Source of the DNA: Eubacteriales bacterium | Lineage (GTDB): Bacteria; Bacillota; Clostridia; Peptostreptococcales; Anaerovoracaceae | NCBI GenBank assembly: GCA_028680875.1 | Contig: JAQUJQ010000123.1 | Location: 1-5,269, forward strand | DNA length: 5,269 nucleotides | Reading direction: 5' to 3' | Shown here: positions 1-5,187 of the stretch, one piece after another | How the letters are laid out: every line of letters starts with the position of its first letter | How positions within the stretch are numbered: position 1 is the stretch's first letter | Notes under the pieces: model-generated | Databases searched by the model: none | What the model saw: the letters and a program-made list of their open reading frames with translations, nothing else | Told to the model about the DNA's origin: nothing | Position numbers and translations under genes: made by a program

Positions 1-56
1 CCTGATGGTTCAAGGTATGGTATTGTCTCGTCTGATTTTCCTGGCGTGCCGTTCTC

Positions 57-92
57 GTTGTAGCTCCCTGATGGTTCAAGGAATGGTATTGT
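57..92 (+). repeat. Variant CRISPR repeat (T26A)
   Basis: This is the only visible repeat that departs from consensus: GGAATGG replaces GGTATGG, with the change at base 82. The base lies inside the 19-bp block that pairs perfectly with the tracrRNA anti-repeat, so its crRNA would carry one mismatch in the upper duplex. The TGG and TATTGT promoter bases are unchanged. It is not at an array end as far as the window shows, so it is not a simple degenerate terminal repeat. Confidence 0.95.
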
Positions 93-280
93 TGTGATTT
101 AAAACTTTTCTTTTGGTTTGTTGTTGTAGCTCCCTGATGGTTCAAGGTATGGTATTGTCTTTTTATGATTTTTAGTTGGTCTAGTTTGTTGTAGCTCCCT
201 GATGGTTCAAGGTATGGTATTGTTATAGATCCCTCCCAACTGGACTACACCGAGTTGTAGCTCCCTGATGGTTCAAGGTA

Positions 281-289
281 TGGTATTGT
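281..289 (+). promoter_or_regulatory. Repeat-embedded extended -10 promoter (one representative copy)
   Basis: The last nine bases of each repeat read TGGTATTGT, a TGn extension followed by a -10-like hexamer (TATTGT, four of six consensus bases including the key A2 and T6). Copies are at 18-26, 84-92, 150-158, 215-223, 281-289 and 347-355. In N. meningitidis (TGCTACAAT) and C. jejuni (TGGTAAAAT) the same place in the repeat starts each crRNA inside the spacer. Here that would start transcripts about seven bases into each spacer and leave guides of roughly 22-24 nt without 5' processing. The position is seen in the sequence; activity is inferred from those two systems. Confidence 0.6.
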
Positions 290-365
290 CTAGCCTCAGC
301 GGTCGCGGTGGCTCCCCCTGTTGTAGCTCCCTGATGGTTCAAGGTATGGTATTGTATCTAATGAG

Positions 366-402
366 AGAAAGTCCCGGTACATGCAATGTATCGGGACTTT
401 CT
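366..402. terminator. Bidirectional terminator hairpin between array and cas2
   Basis: A 17-bp stem (arms 366-382 and 386-402) closes on the three-base loop GCA, with a single non-Watson-Crick position (G376 opposite T392). Both strands end the stem in CTTTCT, so either direction has a pyrimidine-rich 3' flank, although no long unpaired T run follows. It starts 11 bp after the last repeat and lies 54 bp past the cas2 stop, exactly where convergent array and cas transcripts meet. The intervening 403-455 is AT-rich with no gene. Confidence 0.75.
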
Positions 403-455
403 TGGTGTAAAATACTGACGATTTTAATAGCATTTTAAATTATTTCCGTCCTTTT

Positions 456-779
456 TTAAAAAATGGTTATCTGTTGGAAAACAACCGGTTCTTCTTCCTT
501 TAATAGTTTTCCGGTAAGCACATACATCGCTTCATATTGTTTCTCGGTGATAGTTAAAGCCCTGACTGAGCCGTTATCAGGAACAACTGATTTCAGCCTA
601 TTGATATGCTTTTCGATGGCATCATAGCCGTTGCACACCCGAGCGTAAACCGAGAACTGCATCATATAATAGCCGTCTTTTATAAGAAATTTGCGGAAAC
701 CTGCCGCGATTTTCCGTTCAGTCTTGGTGGTAACAGGTAAATCAAAAAATACTATTATGCGCATAAAACGATTACTCAT
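456..779 (-). CDS. cas2: CRISPR-associated protein Cas2, type II
   Basis: A 107-residue protein of normal Cas2 length. Cas2 forms the dimer core of the Cas1-Cas2 integrase that holds the prespacer during spacer acquisition in the cytoplasm. The sequence opens MSNRFMRIIVFFDLPV, the first ferredoxin-like strand with the conserved Asp at residue 13. It then has FRKFLIKDGYYMMQFSVYAR (about 28-47) and the LTITEKQYE segment (about 75-83), all characteristic of type II Cas2. The start at base 779 is chosen because other type II Cas2 proteins begin MSYRYMRM-like; Met6 is a weaker alternative. The ATG lies inside the end of cas1 (8-bp overlap) and has no clear Shine-Dalgarno, so translation is probably coupled to cas1. 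It is the last gene of the cas operon. Confidence 0.97.
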   Translation of the reverse strand: MSNRFMRIIVFFDLPVTTKTERKIAAGFRKFLIKDGYYMMQFSVYARVCNGYDAIEKHINRLKSVVPDNGSVRALTITEKQYEAMYVLTGKLLKEEEPVVFQQITIF

Positions 780-1689
780 ATGTATGTATTTTCAGGGGAC
801 AAAGCTTAGGCAAGATAAGTCGCCCCTGATTATTCTGGTAGGTAGCAGTTAAACTTTTAACCATGCGTTCGATGGAATACATCACGCTGTGTTTTTCATT
901 CGCAGACTGTATTTCATAGTTTAGTATCTCAACTAACTTATTTTTATGTTGTGGATTGAGTTTTTCCCCGCTAATATTCGCAGCAGTAAAGAGGTCTACG
1001 ATAGGACGAAACGGTTCTAATAAATCATCCGCAAGATTAAAACGATTGGTCTCACTATGATGAAATATTCCCATAGAGGGTTCAAATCCGTAGACCACTA
1101 ATGTACGGGCAATGGCTCCTCTAATGATAGCGTATCCATAGTTTAATGCTGCATTTATGATTCCAGTTTCGGTATTAGAACGTCTGTTGTAACGGCGAAA
1201 ATCTTCGCCAAACAGTAGCCTAAAATACTTAGCAGCCGCCTGGGCTTCTACATAAGTACTGTCACCTGATTGAACCTTTTTAGATAGATTATATAATTCT
1301 TGATGGCCTTCTTTGTTGCAAAAACGTAAACATTCAGCCTGATTAATGATTTTCTGCTGTACTATTTGCTGCCATAAGCGTTTTTTAAGAGGTTTTTTCA
1401 CAGACAACTGATTTTGAAGTATCTTTAATTGCCGAGAATGTACATTTAATGGTAAAAGTATTCCACACGGTAGATGCTGTTCATCGCAGAAATATACAGC
1501 AGTACCGTTGAGAGCTAATTCCCGCAGGGCATGACTGCTAATCTGTACCTTCTCGCTTTCGATCATTAAGTTATTTATATCTTCAATTGGAACAGAGTGG
1601 TGTTCTGTCGGCTCTAGGACAACCTGAAGTTGATTATTCTTGCTCCCGATTTTGGCATTCCGGGTAATGATTATAGTACGATAAGCGAT
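772..1689 (-). CDS. cas1: CRISPR-associated endonuclease/integrase Cas1, type II, with unusual ATC start
   Basis: Cas1 is the integrase subunit that joins new spacers to the leader-end repeat. The frame gives 305 residues from an ATC codon at 1689-1687, against 264 from the first ATG at 1566. The extra 41 codons are clearly Cas1: AYRTIIITRNAKIG, then SKNNQL and PIEDINNL match the N-terminal beta domain of type II Cas1, which is about 290-305 residues long. Catalytic residues are visible in the long numbering: Glu148 (VEAQAAAKYF), His210 (first His of FHHSETNRF) and Asp221/Asp222/Glu225 in LADDLLEPFRP. No ATG, GTG or TTG exists in frame between the preceding stop (1696-1698) and 1566. ATC is preceded by GAGGTGA at ideal spacing. 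cas9 ends 11 bp upstream and cas2 overlaps the 3' end. An ATG-to-ATC mutation, a sequencing error or true near-cognate initiation are all possible. Confidence 0.88.
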   Translation of the reverse strand: MAYRTIIITRNAKIGSKNNQLQVVLEPTEHHSVPIEDINNLMIESEKVQISSHALRELALNGTAVYFCDEQHLPCGILLPLNVHSRQLKILQNQLSVKKPLKKRLWQQIVQQKIINQAECLRFCNKEGHQELYNLSKKVQSGDSTYVEAQAAAKYFRLLFGEDFRRYNRRSNTETGIINAALNYGYAIIRGAIARTLVVYGFEPSMGIFHHSETNRFNLADDLLEPFRPIVDLFTAANISGEKLNPQHKNKLVEILNYEIQSANEKHSVMYSIERMVKSLTATYQNNQGRLILPKLCPLKIHTYE

Positions 1690-1695
1690 GGTAAC

Positions 1696-1702
1696 TCACC
1701 TC
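1696..1702 (-). promoter_or_regulatory. Shine-Dalgarno of cas1, overlapping the cas9 stop
   Basis: On the minus strand GAGGTGA overlaps the last two bases of the cas9 TGA stop and ends six bases before the ATC codon at 1689. It matches seven bases of the 16S anti-Shine-Dalgarno complement. Its spacing points to ATC as the initiation site and argues against the ATG at 1566, which lies about 130 bases away. Confidence 0.75.
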
Positions 1703-4700
1703 ACTTTGTTTGTCCATGAAAATACTGTCGAGTTTCTTTTTTTACTAGGCTACGCTTGCCTAAGGGATCCACAGTCCATTTTTCTAATAAAGCGAGGGTT
1801 TTAACACCTAAGCTGGAGATAGAATAAGAACGATCATGGCTTTCCACGCTTATCGAGGCGGTTGCAGTACCCGCTTTTATATAGTACATAAAACCACCTT
1901 TTCCATCTTTATGGACAAATCTGATTAAATCATTGGAATAAAGACTAAAGATAAAATCTTCATCCGTCATCTCTGGCCATAATTCATAAGATTTCGCAGG
2001 TAGAACTGCTTTATTGGGCAAGTTTGGTTTAACGGTATCTGCTACATAGATAGGAACCCAGTAATAGCCGTCTTTTTTCTTAAAAACATCTATACGTAGC
2101 ATATCTCCATTAGAAGCAATACCGTTTCCTACGGTAACATTTAGGTTGCTCTTAACCTTGACTTTAACTTTTTTCACCTGTGAAACTGGTTTTCCTGGAG
2201 CAGCCGGCTTGTAAATGGGTTCCTTAAAAGCTTCTGGTCCGTTACCACCAAATTCCTGTAAGCGCATTTTCAGTACCTCATAAAGCTTAATATCGCTTTG
2301 AGGTTCAAAATAATCTTTTATCTCGCCATTAGCATCCAACTTTAGTTTGCTGATTTCGACCCTTGATACCGCCAAACCTTCATTTAATAAACGTGGACTT
2401 CTGATGGTGGCCTCATGAGCTGAGCCACGATTTTTATGCTTGGGCATACGTGAAACAAATATTGGCTCTACGTTTTGTGGATTGAGGTAATTTTTCAGAT
2501 TATAGGCACTTATCTTAAATGCCGGATCAGCACTCAGACGGCATTCTAATTCCAATTTGAAATTTCCCCATGGCTCAATGAACTTGACCCCAAACCGCTC
2601 CTGCAAAGTGTCGATTACTTCCCCATTTTCATAGTCAATAAAAATATTTCTACTAAATTTGGCTTCATAGAACTGGCTATAACGAGTTATTTTGCGAATC
2701 ATGCTCTCCGATACACAAGCCACAACCGTTGCATCCAAAGCATGATGCAGATCACCTGCCAATCTGTTTTTCTTTAACCCCCAACGCTTACGCATATAAG
2801 CTGTAATACTGCCATTAACTGCTATTACCTGACGCTTCCCTAAGTTCTCTACAGGAGCAAATTGCAGATAGTCGCGAATGTAGTTAAGCATAAATCGAGA
2901 AATGTATTTGGTATCATTTAATTGGCGCTCTTTCCATTTATTGCGATCCTCTTCGGTAATTGTCTTCTTTAAGAGACGTTGCTGTTTACGATAATTACGG
3001 ACGCTAGTATTTACCCATACTATAAAGTTTTCTAATTTTACTGCATCATTTTTCATATATTCATAGGGTAAACGATTACCTTTCTGGCGATTTTCATTAC
3101 TTTTCACTAATACTTTATTCGCATAACTATCATCAAAAGAAATACTGAAAGGAATAATATGATCTACATCAGCTATACCTGGTTCGAAAAGTCTTGCTAT
3201 AGGTATTGGTTCGCCAGAATATGCACACCTACCGTCCTGCTCCTGCCATAATTTCATTTTTACAATATCTTGACCAGTAGGATTGAGATGGCCGTACTCG
3301 ATTATTTTATTTTTTATTACGTCATTAAGATCAGCATTTTCCTTCATTTGTTTTTCTATTTTTTTGCGGTCACTAAAATTTCTTCCCATTTCACGACTCA
3401 GTTCAATGCAAATTAGCTGTGGACTGCCATATTTGCGTATAATTGCATTAATCACCTTGATTGACTGTGAAATAGCACGTCTGACAACCGGATTAGTAAT
3501 ATCGTCTAACTGTTCACCACTCGCTGGAAGATATAAGTATTTATCTTGATTATCGTGAGCGCGGAAATTGTATCCAGCTAAGGCTGTAGCTTCCGAATAA
3601 ATATATCCTTCTTGAAGTTGCGGTAAAATGTTTTTTATAGCCTTTGGGGAAAGATGGCTAAAACCACGGAAAGACAATGCTAATAATTCGTCAATGTCAA
3701 ACTTCGAAAGTCCGGCTTCACTTAATTTTTCAGTTATAGTTGCTTCATTTTTGTATAATGTAAGGGTTTCTCCAATAATGTCTCTTTGTTCAATTGTCAA
3801 ATGATTAATACGACCTTTGTTAACCTTGTCCAAGGTTTTACGGATATTATGATAGGCGTTCAGATAGTTAAATTTACTCTTTTTTTCAATTTCGTTTACA
3901 TCACAACAGCCGTAAGTCAAACTATTAAATTTTTGGTTGGTTGATAGCTTTAAATACTTACGCAGATCACTATATTTTAGTTCTGCCTTATCATGAGCAA
4001 TCATGATAATTAATTGACGTTCTTCTCTGGTAAGAGATCGACTACCTTCAATCAAATCTTCAATTCTAAGGCTATTAATCTTTTGATGAAGATTAAATAA
4101 TTCAAAGGAATAGCAGGCTTTGGCAGCACGAGGTTGGTCTTTTTCGAATGTACATTTACCACGCATTTTTTCTATTAAATCGCCACCATAAGGGCTAGGT
4201 AAACCTGGGCCTTTATCAAATGAACGCTGTCCGGTGACAATGTTTAAATATTTTTCCTCAAAATCAGTAGTAGTAAAGAGATTGGTAAATCTTCTCTGTG
4301 CTGCAAAGAGCATAGTAATTTCTTCTATAACCTGCTCACGGGCAATAGTATGAGCATAATCTTCTGCTTTATTGCGCTTATGGTTAAAAAATTTTTCATC
4401 AAGGTAGAACATTTCACCAACAGTTCGGTAAGATTTTTCTCTCATAAGGGCACGATTTTCTTTTACTGCTGCCAAAAGTTTTCCAGTTTCTTTGTCTTTA
4501 GCATCGCTTTTACGATTTGACTTGAAACCACGGCGCTGCGCTAGATGTATAAGTACTCTTGCCCACTCTTCCCTCGTTAATAATCGGTCAAGACCCGCCT
4601 GACGCAACTCGTATATATCAGATAATTGTTGTTCATTATGATAAAGAGCATTAATTGCGGCAACCGAGATTAGATTAATATCTTCAAAAAGGAGCTTTAT

Positions 4701-4919
4701 ACGTTCTAGACGGTGACGATGTCGACGAAGACGGCGACGTGCACTGCGCGCCTCTCGGCGGGGTAGAGCTAGAGCCGATCCATCTTTGGGATGTTCTGCA
4801 GCTTCAAAGATACGTACACCTAAGTCAGCAATGCGAAACGGTTCTTCTTCTTCGTCATGCTCTAAAACTGCCCAGCCAACAGAAGTAACTCCAATATCTA
4901 ACCCTAAACGGTAATTCAT
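1701..4919 (-). CDS. cas9: CRISPR-associated endonuclease Cas9, type II-C
   Basis: A 1072-residue RNA-guided DNA endonuclease, close to the 1082 residues of N. meningitidis Cas9. RuvC-I carries Asp8 in LGLDIGVTSVGWAVL. The arginine-rich bridge helix is about 53-75 (RREARSARRRLRR). The REC lobe follows, about 80-460, with CTFEKDQPRAAK near 256-267 as in the Neisseria protein. RuvC-II carries Glu506 (IELSREMG). HNH has CAYSGEPI (565-572), His587 in DVDHIIPFS and Asn610 in NENRQKGNR. RuvC-III has His726 and Asp729 in DLHHALDATVVAC. The C-terminal wedge and PAM-interacting region is about 820-1072 (FVSRMPKHKN, NGIASNGDMLRIDVF, YYWVPIY, GVKTLALLEKW). All catalytic residues are present, so an active nuclease is expected. 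The ATG at 4919 has AGGAGG eight bases upstream. It is the first coding gene of the operon, behind the tracrRNA. Partner RNAs are the tracrRNA at 4947-5039 and the crRNAs. Confidence 0.99.
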   Translation of the reverse strand: MNYRLGLDIGVTSVGWAVLEHDEEEEPFRIADLGVRIFEAAEHPKDGSALALPRREARSARRRLRRHRHRLERIKLLFEDINLISVAAINALYHNEQQLSDIYELRQAGLDRLLTREEWARVLIHLAQRRGFKSNRKSDAKDKETGKLLAAVKENRALMREKSYRTVGEMFYLDEKFFNHKRNKAEDYAHTIAREQVIEEITMLFAAQRRFTNLFTTTDFEEKYLNIVTGQRSFDKGPGLPSPYGGDLIEKMRGKCTFEKDQPRAAKACYSFELFNLHQKINSLRIEDLIEGSRSLTREERQLIIMIAHDKAELKYSDLRKYLKLSTNQKFNSLTYGCCDVNEIEKKSKFNYLNAYHNIRKTLDKVNKGRINHLTIEQRDIIGETLTLYKNEATITEKLSEAGLSKFDIDELLALSFRGFSHLSPKAIKNILPQLQEGYIYSEATALAGYNFRAHDNQDKYLYLPASGEQLDDITNPVVRRAISQSIKVINAIIRKYGSPQLICIELSREMGRNFSDRKKIEKQMKENADLNDVIKNKIIEYGHLNPTGQDIVKMKLWQEQDGRCAYSGEPIPIARLFEPGIADVDHIIPFSISFDDSYANKVLVKSNENRQKGNRLPYEYMKNDAVKLENFIVWVNTSVRNYRKQQRLLKKTITEEDRNKWKERQLNDTKYISRFMLNYIRDYLQFAPVENLGKRQVIAVNGSITAYMRKRWGLKKNRLAGDLHHALDATVVACVSESMIRKITRYSQFYEAKFSRNIFIDYENGEVIDTLQERFGVKFIEPWGNFKLELECRLSADPAFKISAYNLKNYLNPQNVEPIFVSRMPKHKNRGSAHEATIRSPRLLNEGLAVSRVEISKLKLDANGEIKDYFEPQSDIKLYEVLKMRLQEFGGNGPEAFKEPIYKPAAPGKPVSQVKKVKVKVKSNLNVTVGNGIASNGDMLRIDVFKKKDGYYWVPIYVADTVKPNLPNKAVLPAKSYELWPEMTDEDFIFSLYSNDLIRFVHKDGKGGFMYYIKAGTATASISVESHDRSYSISSLGVKTLALLEKWTVDPLGKRSLVKKETRQYFHGQTK

Positions 4920-4927
4920 GACATTAT

Positions 4928-4946
4928 CCTCCTAAAAACGCCTCCT
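4928..4946 (-). promoter_or_regulatory. Duplicated Shine-Dalgarno upstream of cas9
   Basis: Two AGGAGG hexamers occur on the minus strand, at 4941-4946 and 4928-4933, within a short direct repeat (TTTAGGAGG twice). The proximal one is eight bases from the cas9 ATG and is the working site. The distal one directly abuts the tracrRNA 3' end and is too far from the ATG to initiate by itself. It may be a duplication relic or a ribosome standby site. Confidence 0.75.
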
Positions 4947-5039
4947 AAAGATGATAGCCCAACAAAAGTTGGGCTATCAGAGCTTTGCGGTGTGCTACCT
5001 TATTGCAGCAACCAAATGGTTCAAGGTATGGTATCCTTT
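4947..5039 (-). ncRNA. tracrRNA
   Basis: About 93 nt, read towards cas9. Bases 5016-5034 are identical to repeat positions 15-33 on the + strand, so the minus-strand RNA pairs with the crRNA over 19 perfect base pairs. After an internal bulge, GCTGCAAT (5002-5009) pairs with the repeat start GTTGTAGC, using wobble pairs. The following GCAATAAGG, CCGCAAAGCTCTG and terminal hairpin align in order with N. meningitidis tracrRNA (CAATAAGG, CCGCAACGCTCTG, GC-rich terminal hairpin). A short GGT-AGCAC-ACC hairpin replaces the longer first hairpin of Neisseria. The 5' end is set by the extended -10 at 5045-5053, the 3' end by the hairpin plus TCTTT. Ends are predicted to within a few bases. Confidence 0.93.
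4952..4979 (-). terminator. Terminal hairpin of tracrRNA, intrinsic terminator
   Basis: A perfect 12-bp stem (4952-4963 with 4968-4979) has a four-base loop, TTTT on the minus strand, and is followed by TCTTT and then AGGAGG. It is the counterpart of the terminal stem of Neisseria tracrRNA, which ends in a similarly weak U stretch. It lies only 32 bp upstream of the cas9 ATG, so termination must be incomplete if cas9 is read from an upstream promoter. Confidence 0.85.
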
Positions 5040-5056
5040 GGTTAATTATACCATAC
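5026..5056. repeat. 9-bp inverted repeat joining tracrRNA promoter and anti-repeat
   Basis: On the + strand GTATGGTAT (5026-5034) and ATACCATAC (5048-5056) are perfect reverse complements separated by 13 bp. The first arm is part of the anti-repeat. The second, read on the minus strand, is the promoter's TGG plus the first bases of its TATAAT. GTATGGTAT is also repeat positions 25-33, so both arms resemble CRISPR repeat 3' ends in opposite orientations. Confidence 0.9.
5045..5053 (-). promoter_or_regulatory. Extended -10 promoter of tracrRNA
   Basis: The minus strand reads TGGTATAAT, a perfect TATAAT with the TGn extension. No good -35 stands 16-18 bp upstream, as is common for extended -10 promoters. 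The predicted start is the A at 5038 or 5039, just before the anti-repeat. A second TATAAT at 5057-5062 lies just upstream without a TG and may contribute. The TATGGTAT core is shared with the 3' end of the CRISPR repeat. Confidence 0.8.
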
Positions 5057-5107
5057 ATTATATTATCAGGAAACAAGAACTCTCCCTATTTTTCTACAAA
5101 AAATTAC

Positions 5108-5136
5108 AATATACAGATGTCGCTGGCATGACCCAA
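5108..5136 (-). promoter_or_regulatory. Candidate upstream sigma-70/A-type promoter for a long tracrRNA-cas transcript
   Basis: On the minus strand TTGGGT (5131-5136) and TATATT (5108-5113) are separated by 17 bp. The -10 matches five of six consensus bases, the -35 only three. A transcript from about 5101 would run through the tracrRNA into cas9. In such AT-rich sequence this match could be chance. The rest of 5057-5149 is AT-rich and shows no gene. Confidence 0.3.
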
Positions 5137-5149
5137 TTCAGCAAACAAA

Positions 5150-5183
5150 GCTGACACCTGATAAAAACCGGTACAGTGTCAGC
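5150..5183. terminator. Hairpin terminator downstream of the right-edge gene
   Basis: GCTGACAC (5150-5157) pairs with GTGTCAGC (5176-5183), an 8-bp perfect stem with an 18-base loop. On the minus strand it starts four bases after the stop codon of the right-edge reading frame and is followed by TTTGTTTG. On the + strand it is followed by ATTTTT. It would separate the neighbour from the CRISPR locus. The large loop makes it weaker than the other two hairpins. Confidence 0.6.
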
Positions 5184-5187
5184 ATTT

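Larger units (their letters stand above)
1..355 (+). CRISPR. Type II-C CRISPR array, 6 repeats and 5 spacers, left end cut off
   Basis: Repeats of 36 bp lie at 1-26 (last 26 bases only), 57-92, 123-158, 188-223, 254-289 and 320-355. They begin GTTGTAGCTCCC and end GGTATGGTATTGT. The second has T to A at base 82 (repeat position 26); the other visible copies are identical. Spacers are 27-56 (30), 93-122 (30), 159-187 (29), 224-253 (30) and 290-319 (30). The + strand is taken as the crRNA sense because type II-C repeats of Neisseria start GTTGTAGCTCCC in that sense, and because the minus-strand tracrRNA near 5000 is complementary to it. The array therefore runs towards cas2 and converges with the cas operon. 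Leader and older or newer spacers lie beyond the left edge, so true length and spacer order in time cannot be judged. I recognise no spacer target. Confidence 0.98.

Noticed and set aside
1..355. crRNA transcription on the minus strand of the array
   Set aside because: The minus-strand sense would start with ACAATACC rather than the GTTGTAG of II-C crRNAs, and it would not pair with the tracrRNA, which itself carries the minus-strand sequence.
366..402. Hairpin as an attachment site or insertion-sequence end
   Set aside because: There is no transposase, no flanking target duplication and no partner copy in the window. Its place between convergent transcripts explains it as a terminator.
772..1566. 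cas1 as a 264-residue protein starting at the first ATG
   Set aside because: This would remove 41 residues that clearly belong to the Cas1 N-terminal domain, and no Shine-Dalgarno stands before 1566. The ATC at 1689 with GAGGTGA fits better.
3283..3549. 88-codon open frame on the + strand inside cas9
   Set aside because: It lies opposite the RuvC-II/HNH region of an intact cas9, has no ribosome binding site in a sensible place and no recognisable domain. It is a reverse-strand shadow.
5016..5034. Stray degenerate CRISPR repeat far from the array
   Set aside because: The 19-bp match to the repeat is explained as the tracrRNA anti-repeat: the lower stem, nexus and terminal hairpin follow in order on the minus strand.
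4951..5154. 67-codon open frame on the + strand over the tracrRNA
   Set aside because: It runs through the tracrRNA terminator, anti-repeat and promoter in reverse, so its open frame follows from RNA-gene sequence. There is no Shine-Dalgarno and its product resembles nothing known to me.
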